35,880 nt of DNA from Erysipelotrichales bacterium (lineage in GTDB: Bacteria > Bacillota_I > Bacilli_A > Acholeplasmatales > WRBM01): contig WRBM01000019.1 in NCBI GenBank assembly GCA_009784525.1, forward strand, positions 1 through 35,880. Reading direction: 5' to 3'. The notes under the pieces were generated by a model. It had not been told where the DNA came from. It did not search any database and saw only the letters and a list, made by a program, of their open reading frames with translations. Position numbers and translations under genes: made by a program. This document shows positions 18,150 to 27,400 of the stretch, one piece after another (the stretch's first letter is position 1; each line of letters opens with the position of its first letter).

Positions 18150-18956
18150 CTAATTCTCTAACTTATAATAAGTTTTCTTTCTGTTTACATAAAAGCATAA
18201 TTCTTTAACTCCTAATGTTTTTAAAAGTTGAAAGATCTCGGAAAACGATGATAAAAATCGAGACACATCATGACAATCGGATGCGACAACTATATTTTTT
18301 CCGCCAAGGCTTAAATATAGTTTTACAAGAAACTCAATATAGTATGTACTTTTAGTTGTTTCATAAACAGAAGTATTTATCTCCCAGGATTTATCTAATT
18401 CAATTATTTTTTTAAAGATCTTTTCCAAAATCGGCAGATATGGATCAAGCGGAAAAATTTGTTGAAAATGTCTAAACAAGGAACGGAAACAATAGTCAAT
18501 ATGCCCTAGAATATCATATTCTTTTATGGTAGTTAATCCTTCCAGAATTTGATTAAAGTAGTTATTGACAACTGTTTCAATGCCTAGAATTTCATATGGT
18601 TCTTTGTAAAAATAATCTTGGTCAGCCTGTTCATGAATACTTAAAATAATCAAATCAAAAAGGTTACTTCCTAAAAGTTGATTTATTTCATCAATATATT
18701 CTTTTCTATATCCCATTTCAATACCAGCTAAGATTTTCGTTTGCGGATAAAGAGCTTGAAGTCTTTTTATTTCTGCAAAGTAGTCTGGGCAAGAAAATAA
18801 CTCATCCTTTTTTGTCCAGCCAGCCATAAAATCCGCATGATCGGTTATTGCTACATATTCTAGACCTAATTCTACTGCTTTCTTAACATAATTTTCCATG
18901 ATTTCCTTTGAATCACTGGAGAAATTAGTATGAACGTGCTGATCATGATAACGCAT
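18150..18956 (-). CDS. PHP-domain phosphoesterase (histidinol-phosphatase-like)
   Basis: 268 aa. The metal-binding motifs of the PHP family are present in order: HDQHVHTNFSSDS (residues 4-16), AITDHADF, GIEMGYRKE, SIHEQ, GHIDYCFR and ASDCHD near the end. The length and motif spacing match HisK-type histidinol-phosphatases. No other histidine biosynthesis gene is nearby, so the real substrate may be a different phosphomonoester. It lies between pth and ecfA1 with gaps of 10 and 2 bases and is clearly co-transcribed. Confidence 0.85.
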   Translation of the reverse strand: MRYHDQHVHTNFSSDSKEIMENYVKKAVELGLEYVAITDHADFMAGWTKKDELFSCPDYFAEIKRLQALYPQTKILAGIEMGYRKEYIDEINQLLGSNLFDLIILSIHEQADQDYFYKEPYEILGIETVVNNYFNQILEGLTTIKEYDILGHIDYCFRSLFRHFQQIFPLDPYLPILEKIFKKIIELDKSWEINTSVYETTKSTYYIEFLVKLYLSLGGKNIVVASDCHDVSRFLSSFSEIFQLLKTLGVKELCFYVNRKKTYYKLEN

Positions 18957-18966
18957 ATTAACTCCT

Positions 18967-19518
18967 TTAGCTTTTCTTGTTATAGGTATTCATCAAATCT
19001 GCAAAATTATTTCCGGCGATAAAACCAGAAATAATTTCTGTTGTTGTTTTGATTGCTGGTTCGATAAATGTTAGCTCTTTTTTTGTAAAATGACCAAGAA
19101 CATGATCAATAGTGCCTGAGCTTTTACCGATTCCAACTTTGCATCTTTTGATTTCTTGAGTTCCAAGTTCCGCAAAAAGACTTTTTAAGCCATTGTGTCC
19201 ACCCGAAGAGCCACGCTCTCTTAAACGAATTCTTCCCAAATCCAAATCTAAATCATCATAAAAAACGATTATATCTTCGCTTGCGATTTTATAATGCTTA
19301 ATAACCTTTTTTACTGATTGACCAGAAAGATTCATAAAAGTCATCGGCTTTAAAAAAATCGCTTCTTGTGTTTCATAAAGCATGCCCAGAAACTTCTTTT
19401 TTTCCGTAAACTTTCCGTTATTTAAAAGTAAATAGTAATCAAGGCAATCAAAACCAATATTATGACGGGTATGCTCGAATCTTTTTCCCGGATTTCCTAA
19501 ACCGAGAATCAGTTTCAT
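18967..19518 (-). CDS. pth: Peptidyl-tRNA hydrolase
   Basis: 183 aa, normal length. GLGNPGKRFEHTRHNIGF carries the catalytic His (residue 20) and the substrate-binding Asn. KPMTFMNLSGQSV, YDDLDLDLGRIRLRERGS and GGHNGLKSL are conserved Pth motifs. It cleaves peptides from tRNAs dropped by ribosomes. The ATG overlaps the TGA stop of prs (ATGA), the pairing of prs and pth common in Firmicutes. Confidence 0.96.
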   Translation of the reverse strand: MKLILGLGNPGKRFEHTRHNIGFDCLDYYLLLNNGKFTEKKKFLGMLYETQEAIFLKPMTFMNLSGQSVKKVIKHYKIASEDIIVFYDDLDLDLGRIRLRERGSSGGHNGLKSLFAELGTQEIKRCKVGIGKSSGTIDHVLGHFTKKELTFIEPAIKTTTEIISGFIAGNNFADLMNTYNKKS

Positions 19519-20486
19519 CTTATTTCTTCAGTTTCAAGCTGAAACAATCCTGATAAAGGCTCATCGTCAAGAATCTTAATGATACCTTGTCCTAAAACTT
19601 TACCAACCGAAAGTTGAACAATTTTTTCATTTCTTTTAGAATCTGGTAAAAATACAGTATTAGTACAAATTAACTCTTTTAAAGATGACTTCAAAATTCT
19701 ATCAGATGCATCTCCAGATAAGATTGGATGTGTACAAGCAGCATAAACCGCATCACTTCCAGCATTCATTAAAGCTTCTGCGGCTACCATTAATGAACCA
19801 CCAGTATCAACCATATCATCAATTAAAATAGCTGTTTTACCTTTAACTTCTCCAATAATATTCATAACTTCTGCTTTATTTGGTTCAGGACGATTTTTAT
19901 CGATGATAGCCATCGGCGCACTTAAATAGTTAGCTAACATTCTTGCGCGTGTCGCACCACCATGATCAGGAGAAACCACAACAATATTCTTAAACTTCTT
20001 TTTCAATAAATATTGAGCAAGAATTGGCATTGCTAAAAAGTTATCGATAGGAATATCAAAAAAACCTTGTATCTGCGCCGCATGCAGGTCCATTGCGATA
20101 ACTCTGTTAGCTCCTGCTGTTTGGATTAAATCCGCAACTAACTTAGCGCTGATTGGATGTCTTGAGCGTGATTTTTTATCTTGCCTGGAATACCCATAAT
20201 AAGGAATAATCAGGTTAATCGTTAAAGCACTTGCTCTTTTTAAAGCATCACACATAATTAATACTTCCATTAAAGTATCGTTAACCGGTGTTTGCGTTGG
20301 TTGTACAACAAACACATGATGTCCACGAACCGTTTCTGGAATATTCATATTGATTTCGCCATCCGCAAAATAATTAACCTCACAGACGCCAAGTTCGCAG
20401 CCAACCGTTTTAGCGATTTCCTCTGCTAGCGGTCTGTTTGCGCTTAATGAAAATATTTTGATTTTTTTTCCTTCGATGATTGCCAT
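19515..20486 (-). CDS. prs: Ribose-phosphate pyrophosphokinase (PRPP synthetase)
   Basis: 323 aa, normal length. Landmarks: KIFSLSANRPLAEEIA at the N terminus, the flexible-loop region YSRQDKKSRSRHPISAK, the catalytic region VVVSPDHGGATRAR and the PRPP-binding loop IDDMVDTGGSL. It makes PRPP from ribose 5-phosphate and ATP for nucleotide and cofactor synthesis. The start is ATG 20486, behind GGGAG, 18 bases after the DUF2156 gene. The stop TGA overlaps the pth ATG, which shows that TGA is a stop here. Confidence 0.97.
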   Translation of the reverse strand: MAIIEGKKIKIFSLSANRPLAEEIAKTVGCELGVCEVNYFADGEINMNIPETVRGHHVFVVQPTQTPVNDTLMEVLIMCDALKRASALTINLIIPYYGYSRQDKKSRSRHPISAKLVADLIQTAGANRVIAMDLHAAQIQGFFDIPIDNFLAMPILAQYLLKKKFKNIVVVSPDHGGATRARMLANYLSAPMAIIDKNRPEPNKAEVMNIIGEVKGKTAILIDDMVDTGGSLMVAAEALMNAGSDAVYAACTHPILSGDASDRILKSSLKELICTNTVFLPDSKRNEKIVQLSVGKVLGQGIIKILDDEPLSGLFQLETEEIR

Positions 20487-20504
20487 AAATATTTCTCCCT
20501 TTTT

Positions 20505-21383
20505 TTATTTTTTTGTCATCAGATATTTTTCCTGTAAAAATACCGGATAATAAGACATTTTTGCTTTTTTTAAGGCCTCGATGCCCAAATCTTCCTGACG
20601 ATTGATATAAGGAACGTCTTTAAAGTTTTTCTTTGCGAACAAATTATTTATTATTTGGTAAGCTCCTAGAAAGTCGCTATCACATTTTTCAAAAATTACA
20701 AGCCCGTAATCATTAAAAGCCGTACCAATCGCAAAGCCAACTAGTTTTTCATCTACCAAAAGACAGTCACAAAAACTATTTAAAACTTCCAAATTGTTTA
20801 GAGCGTTACATATTGCTTGTGATTCAAAATCAAAACCTTGCTTTTTATTCCATTTCTCAATAATTTCTTGAATTTGAGGCCGAAAACTTTCTTGATATGG
20901 AACAAATTGATAATTATAGGTTTTGATAAAACGATTAACATGATTCCTTTTAGCATGAAACTTTTTTCCGCTGAGCGTAATTAAATCAAATGAATTATAA
21001 ATGTATTCTGCATTTTCAGGCTGGGCAATAAAGTTGTAACTTTCTTTTATATTAATTATTTCCAATAATTTTTCTGTAATTCCTTGAATTTTAAAATCGA
21101 TTCCTTCTGCTAAACAATAGTCCCTAATTAACTCGATTCCGCGATTAAAGGCTTCTTTTGATTCAGCTAAAGGCGGTAAAAATAACATTTCGTTACGATT
21201 ATCAATAAAAATAATGAAATCATTGCCTTTATAAATTTTAGTTCTATAGAGATCTTTCCAACTATAAAGCGTCAGAAAATTCAACTCACTAGCAAAATAA
21301 TCATTATAGAGCTCGCTTTTGCGCAATTTATCAAAAGCAAGTTTATCAGTTAGTTCTAATGGTTTAAAATCTTCTGATTTGAT
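20505..21383 (-). CDS. DUF2156 (MprF C-terminal-like acyltransferase fold) protein, probable non-ATG start
   Basis: About 292 aa. The only conventional start in this frame is a TTG at 21326, which has no ribosome binding site and would give 273 aa. The open frame continues upstream through 19 codons reading KSEDFKPLELTDKLAFDK, which matches the usual N terminus of DUF2156 proteins (FKPLTLEDK). A perfect GGAGG (21391-21395) sits 7 bases before an ATC codon at 21383, so I place the start there. Family features include LSGKKFHAKRNHVNRF (about 135-150 in this numbering) and a GNAT-like C-terminal half (LVGFAIGTAFNDYGLVIFEK). The family is related to the soluble domain of lysyl-phosphatidylglycerol synthase; stand-alone members have no settled function. 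No membrane domain is present. Confidence 0.8.
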   Translation of the reverse strand: MKSEDFKPLELTDKLAFDKLRKSELYNDYFASELNFLTLYSWKDLYRTKIYKGNDFIIFIDNRNEMLFLPPLAESKEAFNRGIELIRDYCLAEGIDFKIQGITEKLLEIINIKESYNFIAQPENAEYIYNSFDLITLSGKKFHAKRNHVNRFIKTYNYQFVPYQESFRPQIQEIIEKWNKKQGFDFESQAICNALNNLEVLNSFCDCLLVDEKLVGFAIGTAFNDYGLVIFEKCDSDFLGAYQIINNLFAKKNFKDVPYINRQEDLGIEALKKAKMSYYPVFLQEKYLMTKK

Positions 21384-21385
21384 AT

Positions 21386-22555
21386 TTATTCCTCCATTGC
21401 ATAATTGGTGAAATAATTTTGAATCAAAACGATTGGCGTTCCCTTATCACCAGATCCGGTAACTAAATCGCATAACGATCCTATCAAATCAACATAACGC
21501 CTTGGAGTTGTGCCAAGGGCATTATCACTATCAAGCTGATTACTGCTTTTATTCTTTATCAATGAACGTACCTGCTCAGTAATCTCGCCATCACTTTCAA
21601 CGTTATCGGCAATATACTTTAGTTTTACTTCCTGAGGTGTTCCTTCAAGACCTTTTGTATAAGCAGCCGCAACAACCGGATCAGCAAGCTCCCAAATACC
21701 ACCAACTGGATCTTTAAAGGCTCCATCACCATAAACAAGACATTCCAGTTTAATCCCTGTTTTTTGAAAAAGAGCTTCTTGTAAACCTTCAACGAAATGC
21801 AAAGGTTCACGAGGAAATAGTTTAAGTACTTCCGTTTTGCTGACATTACTGCCTAATAAGCCATAATGGGGATTATAACCACCCTCTCGTTTCTGACTCA
21901 TAAATTCATCAAGACTAAAAACTTTAGCTTTATGACTTTGAAGCAAATTCTTCGTTCTTTTCCGCGAATGAATATCAGCGTTTATAATATTATTAGTATA
22001 TTTTAAAATCTCAAGCGGATTATTAGCTAAAATAATTTCTACAGGACACTCTGCCGTCTGATGAAAATACTTCAGATAATCAATTCCCGTAAACGGATGA
22101 ATAAGGTCTGGAAATAATTTCCGGAAGTCAGACTCTAAAAAAGCATCACTATAATAGTTAATATTTTTCTCTGCCAACGCTTCTCGGCTAATTAAAGGAT
22201 TACCAACTTCATCTTCAGGATATGAAAGTTGAATATATAACTTTTTACAAACTCTGGAGATAGCCTTAAGAATTAAGGAAAAACGATTGCGGGAAAGAAT
22301 TGGAAAAATCAAACCAATCGTATCGCTGTTAAACTTTTCTTTAACTTCTTGAGCAATTTCATCTACTGTTACAAAATTACCTTCAGCTTTCGCAACGATT
22401 GCTTCTGTAACAGCGACAATATCCCTGTCCTTTAGTATTAAATTGTTCTCTTTAACGGCTTCTAATAATGAATCACAAGTTATTTCAATTAAATTGTCAT
22501 AGGGCTTAATGATTGGCGCCCTGACACCAAATACAGCTGTTCCGATTTTTTTCAT
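21386..22555 (-). CDS. CofE-like (coenzyme F420 gamma-glutamyl ligase family) protein
   Basis: 389 aa. The N-terminal half has the F420_ligase layout: VFGVRAPIIKPYDNL, then DRDIVAVTEAIVAKAEGNFV, and in the C-terminal half GDGAFKDPVGGIWELADPVV and GTTPRRYVDLIGSLCDLVTG, followed by GDKGTP. CofE proper adds glutamate to F420-0 in methanogens and actinobacteria; low-GC Firmicutes are not known to make F420, so the substrate here must differ or be unknown. The start ATG overlaps the TGA of the upstream AlbA_2-like gene (ATGA), and the DUF2156 frame begins right at its stop. These three genes form the head of the long operon. Confidence 0.85.
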   Translation of the reverse strand: MKKIGTAVFGVRAPIIKPYDNLIEITCDSLLEAVKENNLILKDRDIVAVTEAIVAKAEGNFVTVDEIAQEVKEKFNSDTIGLIFPILSRNRFSLILKAISRVCKKLYIQLSYPEDEVGNPLISREALAEKNINYYSDAFLESDFRKLFPDLIHPFTGIDYLKYFHQTAECPVEIILANNPLEILKYTNNIINADIHSRKRTKNLLQSHKAKVFSLDEFMSQKREGGYNPHYGLLGSNVSKTEVLKLFPREPLHFVEGLQEALFQKTGIKLECLVYGDGAFKDPVGGIWELADPVVAAAYTKGLEGTPQEVKLKYIADNVESDGEITEQVRSLIKNKSSNQLDSDNALGTTPRRYVDLIGSLCDLVTGSGDKGTPIVLIQNYFTNYAMEE

Positions 22556-23817
22556 ATTTTCTCCCGAATTTTATTTTCTGCAATTTCCCAATAACCATTT
22601 TTATTGGCGCCAATGCGAATTATTTTACCTTTACTTCTTAATTCCTGGATAATCCGGGAAATCGTTCGTTCACTTATTTCTGTTTTCACAAACAACTCAC
22701 TTTGAGTAATAAAAGGATTTTTTACAATTTCACTATATATTTGTCTGCTTTTTAATTCAAATTTTCCAATCTTTTCGCGCGGTTTACCTTTAACTCTAAA
22801 AAATATTTTTTCTTTTTGTTCGATTAAAGAAATATAGGCACTAAAAAATTCATTACGCTCAAAAGTAATTGGCGGCAAATTATTTTTTTCTAATTCCGCA
22901 TTCACAATATCAATTCCAGCACCAATGTTTCTTACGTAACCGATTGTTTTTAAAATATTTTTTAAACCTTGGTCAGAAGAAAAACTTACAATGCCAAAGT
23001 GCTGATCAAGAATTGGATGAATAGTTCTTAAATTGCGGAAAATAGCTTTGTCAGCATATATTTCAACTACCATCGGCAAACAATCCGCATGATAATCATT
23101 ATGTAATACCATATTTAAAAGTAATTCCCAAATTAATTTATCAGAAACTTTCAACTTATCTTTTAAAAATTTATAGGCCTTATCAATCATTTCTAAAAGA
23201 TTACCTTTAAAATCAATTGAATCAATAGGCAAAGCTTTGTTTGACCCATTAAAAACATTAATTTGAATAAAGGCGTTTTGTAAGTAGTCTTGAGGATAAT
23301 TAGTAAAACATAAAAGACCTGCTAATCGAAAAAAATACTGATTGTTTAAGTTATGCATAGCTTTTAAACCTAAAAGCTGACCGAATAAATCTTCTTCTTT
23401 AAATTCAGAACTTTTCTCTAAAAAATCCTGAAAGAGTTTATTGGAAAATACTGAATCAACATCAACATCACTAAAATACTGATAATTCGCTCTTATGCCT
23501 TCTTGCTTAATTTTATTAATTAATTCGTCACGGGTAAGTTTATAGATTAATTGCTTCTCAAAAACAAAAAAACCCCGTTCATTACAATAAGGCTTATCGA
23601 GGCCTGCCGGGATATAAAGGATTGCTTCTGATTCTGTAATCTCTTGATTTAGCCTGACAAAAGGGGTTATTTCCTTTAGTATAGTTTGAATTTTGTTAAA
23701 ATCTTTTGGCGTTTGAAGGCTAACTTTTATGGTTCCACCATTCGAATTTAAAAATGCAACAACCGCATCACCAATATGCTTATTGATTTTTTCAAATTCT
23801 TTAATTACGGGATTCAT
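22552..23817 (-). CDS. AlbA_2/RecG-like ATPase-fold regulator with winged helix
   Basis: 421 aa. The N terminus (VVAFLNSNGGTIKVSL, YIPAGLDKPYC) is a shortened AlbA_2 (Schlafen-type) domain. The middle (LIWELLLNMVLHNDYHADCL, broken as ELLLNMVLHNDY, and IGYVRNIGAGIDIV) is the GHKL-like HATPase_c_4 domain found in 'ATP-dependent DNA helicase RecG-like' regulators; it is not a helicase. The C-terminal 60 residues (NPFITQSELFVKTEISERTI, SRIIQELRSKGKIIRIG) form a winged-helix DNA-binding domain. It is the first gene behind an extended -10 promoter, so it probably regulates transcription, possibly its own operon. The start ATG 23817 follows AAAAGGAGG. Confidence 0.8.
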   Translation of the reverse strand: MNPVIKEFEKINKHIGDAVVAFLNSNGGTIKVSLQTPKDFNKIQTILKEITPFVRLNQEITESEAILYIPAGLDKPYCNERGFFVFEKQLIYKLTRDELINKIKQEGIRANYQYFSDVDVDSVFSNKLFQDFLEKSSEFKEEDLFGQLLGLKAMHNLNNQYFFRLAGLLCFTNYPQDYLQNAFIQINVFNGSNKALPIDSIDFKGNLLEMIDKAYKFLKDKLKVSDKLIWELLLNMVLHNDYHADCLPMVVEIYADKAIFRNLRTIHPILDQHFGIVSFSSDQGLKNILKTIGYVRNIGAGIDIVNAELEKNNLPPITFERNEFFSAYISLIEQKEKIFFRVKGKPREKIGKFELKSRQIYSEIVKNPFITQSELFVKTEISERTISRIIQELRSKGKIIRIGANKNGYWEIAENKIREKI

Positions 23818-23854
23818 AATGGCCTCCTTTTATCATAATGTTTACTACGTAATA

Positions 23855-23863
23855 ATTATAACA
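23855..23863 (-). promoter_or_regulatory. Extended -10 promoter of the AlbA_2-cofE-like-prs block
   Basis: Minus strand TGTTATAAT: a perfect TATAAT (23855-23860) with the TGn extension; there is no good -35 at 17 bases. It is followed by the short inverted repeat TTAC-GTA-GTAA (near 23844-23854) close to the start site, a possible operator. The first gene starts about 38 bases downstream. Confidence 0.6.
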
Positions 23864-23936
23864 TATCTTCAAGAATTTTCTACAAAAAAATCGACAAACA
23901 AATTATAAAATGCTTTCTTTTTTATTCATTAGCTAA

Positions 23937-24161
23937 CTATTTGAAATTCATATCAAGAATGAAGAGATAGCTAAAGCTAATAGTTATCAGGGAGAACGCA
24001 ATAACAGATTATTCAAAACTAAAGAAGGATTAATAGTTAATTCAGATATTAATGCCAGTTTAAATATAATGGCAAAAAGTAAACCCAAAGACGATGAAGT
24101 AATTCAGAGTTTGAGGAATAGCGGTCTAACGACACCGATAAGATTACAAGTTCAACTGTAA
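23937..24161 (+). pseudogene. 3' fragment of an IS200/IS605-family tnpB gene
   Basis: About 74 codons open to a TAA at 24159. They contain SYQGERNNRLFKTKEGLIVN, then SDINASLNIMAK, which is the signature of the TnpB C terminus (GKR..RGLFKT..G..INADVNGA.NI). The Asp in SDINAS corresponds to the last RuvC catalytic residue. The frame is closed at 23934-23936 and everything upstream of the last domain is gone, including the zinc finger. This is a remnant. It lies on the plus strand, opposite to its neighbours, within the 622-base stretch between the AlbA_2-like gene and the amidase lipoprotein gene. The element end follows 22-54 bases after the stop. Confidence 0.85.
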
Positions 24162-24168
24162 CTTCGTA

Positions 24169-24215
24169 AAAAAAGGGCATCGGCCCCGTATCGAAAATTT
24201 ATTTTCGTTTTGTTC
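24169..24215 (+). mobile_element. Element end, copy A (right end of the tnpB remnant, with two hairpins)
   Basis: The segment contains the hairpins GGGC-atcg-GCCC and CGAAAAT-tt-ATTTTCG and ends ...GTTTTGTTC at 24215. Its last 33 bases (24183-24215) are identical, inverted, to 35758-35790, and the similarity extends about 9 bases further inward. In both places a host reading frame breaks at exactly this edge. Subterminal hairpins after tnpB fit an IS200/IS605 right end; in intact elements the same region is the 3' part of the guide (omega) RNA. Confidence 0.7.
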
Positions 24216-24343
24216 TAGTGTTCTTTGCCAAAAGAAAGCATGGTGTAAGTTTTACCAACTTGACGCGCACCTGAAATAATAAGCGGCTTTCGAGCAGAAT
24301 TATTTTTCCATTTCATCAGTTTTTCAACAATTTTACGTTCCAT
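24215..24343 (-). pseudogene. 5' fragment of an AAA_14 family ATPase gene cut by the element
   Basis: It reads MERKIVEKLMKWKNNSARKP, LIISGARQVGKTYTMLSFGK, EH and then TAG, which is formed at the junction. This is the N terminus of the AAA_14/DUF4143 ATPase family, whose members are usually near 400 aa: the leading helix KL..WKN...RKPLI and the Walker A GARQVGKT. A TATAAT lies about 20 bases upstream (24358-24363 region). The frame ends at the element boundary and the rest of the gene is not present on the other side of the tnpB remnant, so it was lost by deletion. Confidence 0.85.
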
Positions 24344-24387
24344 AAAGTGTTATCACTATTATACCCAATAAATGTATTTATAGGCGA

Positions 24388-24421
24388 AAAAGAAAAAAGA
24401 GGTGTGTTTAACTGCACCTCT
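24388..24421 (-). terminator. Rho-independent terminator of the amidase lipoprotein gene
   Basis: Minus strand AGAGGTG (24415-24421) pairs with CACCTCT (24398-24404) across a 10-base loop, followed by TTTTTCTTTTT. It is 18 bases after the stop. Confidence 0.8.
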
Positions 24422-24439
24422 GATTTGTTATAAAATTCT

Positions 24440-27400
24440 TTACGAGAATCTTCCTGGAATCACACTATGAAGAATAACTGATCTTTCATATGAACCTCTG
24501 GAAACCGTAATCCGGTAAGCAACTGCTTGAGCAACCCCTTCATTATTAGAAGTTCTTCCTGCATTTGTTAAAAATTCATTGCCAGAAATGATTTCAAAAG
24601 TAATTGTGTATTCTGAGAAATAACGTAATACCTCTAACTCCGTCGCAACTAAAGCTAAGAAATCTTCCCAACCGCCGTCGACTCCTCTCATTGTCTGCGG
24701 ACAGTTTTTACCACTAAAAAAGTGATGTTGCTGAATCGCGTCTAATTCTAAGCCATTATTTACTAAAAGATTAGCCGTTAATTTTGCTGTCTTTTGCCAA
24801 GTTAAAAATAAGTCTGAACCTTGGTTTATTGCTTTTTCGATACCAATACCATTTTGATTTCCACCACGGTTAGCGATTCTTCTGTAAGTTGCATTCCAAT
24901 AAGTAATACCAACCCAATAAGTGCCATTGTGAATTTCCACTCTGATTCCTTGATCGTTAATGTCAGCAGCAGTTAAAATCTGAGTGCCATTTCTTGGGGC
25001 TTGAATTGTAGTCCTGTTACCATTTAAAACCCAAAAACCATCTGCAGATATCGTTACAATCGGATTTCTGACCGTTGCAGCCACTCCTGTATCAGTCAAG
25101 CCAAATTGGACTGAACCATCACCAGCATGAAAAGCTATTTCATTATCTGGAATGTGCTGGAATATTCCATCGTTACCTGTTGTATAATGCCATGAAGTAC
25201 CATTACCGCCACCCGCAACGAAATTAGCATGAGCTAATGCACCAGCTCCAGGCGCTGATGATCCAGTATCATGAATGACAACATAATGTTTTTGGCGAAC
25301 TGTACCTGGACGGTTATTATGAGTTATACCAACTCCACCAAGCGGGATCCAATGTTCAATTACATTATGTTCCTGAAATAAAAACTGATTAACACTATGA
25401 AGAAGATCATGCTGATAAATAAATTGGAAGCCAGTAACATCAATTGAATTATGACGCATGATGTTGCTGTTATGAGAATTAATTAATAATTGTAATAAGG
25501 CATCTTCTGCTGTCAGCGGCTCTAAAACCGTAATTCCCGCTGTGCTTAATACCTGACCATCTACACCAACACTAATTAAAGCGACACCAGGACTTACAGC
25601 TTTGACTAAACCACTGGAATCGACTGTTGCGATTGCTGAGTCACTGGAAGTAAATTCCAATACCCCTTCATATCCGTTTCTTACAACAACAAGCATCTCT
25701 TCTTCGCCAACGTTTAAAGCACTGGTATTAGTATAGAAAACATCTATATAATCAGGCTTATAAACTGTTATCGTAATCGATACAGCAACAAGTTCATTAA
25801 CAACTGTTGCAATCGTAACTGTCGCTGTTCCATATCCAACCGCATAAAGAAGACCTGTATTGGAAACTTGTAAAACATTTCTATTACTTGTTGTGAAAGT
25901 AACACGCTTATCAGTAGCATTATCTGGTAAAACTTCAAATCTTAACAGATACTCACTAAAAAGCTCAAGTCTGGAAATTGAATTTGTTATAACGATACTT
26001 TGTGGGCTAAGGTCTGCAGAAAAATTCATATCCGGTAAATCATCCTCGTTTCTGATGTAAACACCGATGTTTTGTACGCCAACAAAGAATATTGGCATAT
26101 CACTTGGTGTCCGGCCATCAAAGAAATTCGTTTCAGCGTTAATCAATAATTCCTCATTAATTGCATTTCCACCATTAGTTATTAAAGTAAAGTTTTCTCT
26201 TGTTCCCTGAATATTCGTGAAACTGTTAAAGTTAATATTTGCGATCCAATCACCAGGTTGCGCATCTTGATTATGCAAGCGAATTGTTTGCATAGCACCA
26301 TTAACACCAACATTAGAGAAAGTATTAAAACGAATATTAATAACTGTGCTAACTCCAGCCCAAGTAACAATATTAATAGGTTCTCCAGCTTCAAAACTTC
26401 CGATATCATCAAATAGATTATATTGGATTTCAATATTTTCCGCTGTATAGCGATGGAACCAGATTGCTCTTTGTCCTATGCTAAAGAACTTATTGTGATT
26501 AATAACTACATCTCCTGCAACACCAATACCTCCAGCATTCATATTATTTGTCCCAGTTAAACGTAAAGCATCAGTAAAAGTTCTTGTCGCACTGCCTTGG
26601 AAAACATTATTGATTACTTCTAAATTTTGAATATTCATTAATCTGACATGACGAAGTTGGCTATTAAAGTGAAAACGATTATTTGTAATGATAAAGTTAG
26701 AGTTTTTATCAGCGTCATTTAAAATCGGAAAATCAAGAATTCCCTCAGCTCCAGGAATACTACTGATACCTGAAGCATTATTATAGCTAAATACAAAATT
26801 ATCAATACCACCTGAAACAGCACCAATAACTTGACCTGCTCCATTAAAAGCCATACCTGTAATCATTAGCCCTTGAACATTAGCACCAACATTGATTGCG
26901 CCAACTATATTTGCTTCCGGACCTCTGATATCTAGATTCGGATCAACAAAAGCATTTGGTCCAACAATTGTAATAAAGTTTTTATTGATTGTTGCGCCAC
27001 TATAGATTCCTGGTAAAACAAAAATCGAACTTCCTTCTGCTGTGAAATCAATTGCTTCTTGTAAAGTCGCAAATGCATTAGTACCAATTGTTAATGTAAA
27101 ATTTAAATGTGTTACCGTTTCACCAGCACTTTTACCTACCCACTCTGCACTAACATAAATATCAAATGTCTCTGAAGGTACAGCCCATCTGGCATAAAAA
27201 GTTCTATTGCCAGTCGCTCCAGCCGGAATAACTGAGTAAACAATACCTCCAAACAAAGGGTTGTCGAACCAACCTAAGAACTCACCATTTCCTCTTGGAA
27301 TCGGCAGAGTTATACCTACCGCATTAGAAATCGTTGTAGGAACATACGGTCCTTCTGGCATAAAGTCTGTATTTGGAGCAAATGCAGGTGAACCAGCTCT

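Noticed and set aside
26182-26433. 83-codon frame inside the amidase lipoprotein gene, same strand
   Set aside because: It overlaps the beta-helix coding region in another frame; no start signal and a composition typical of frame-shifted beta-helix repeats.
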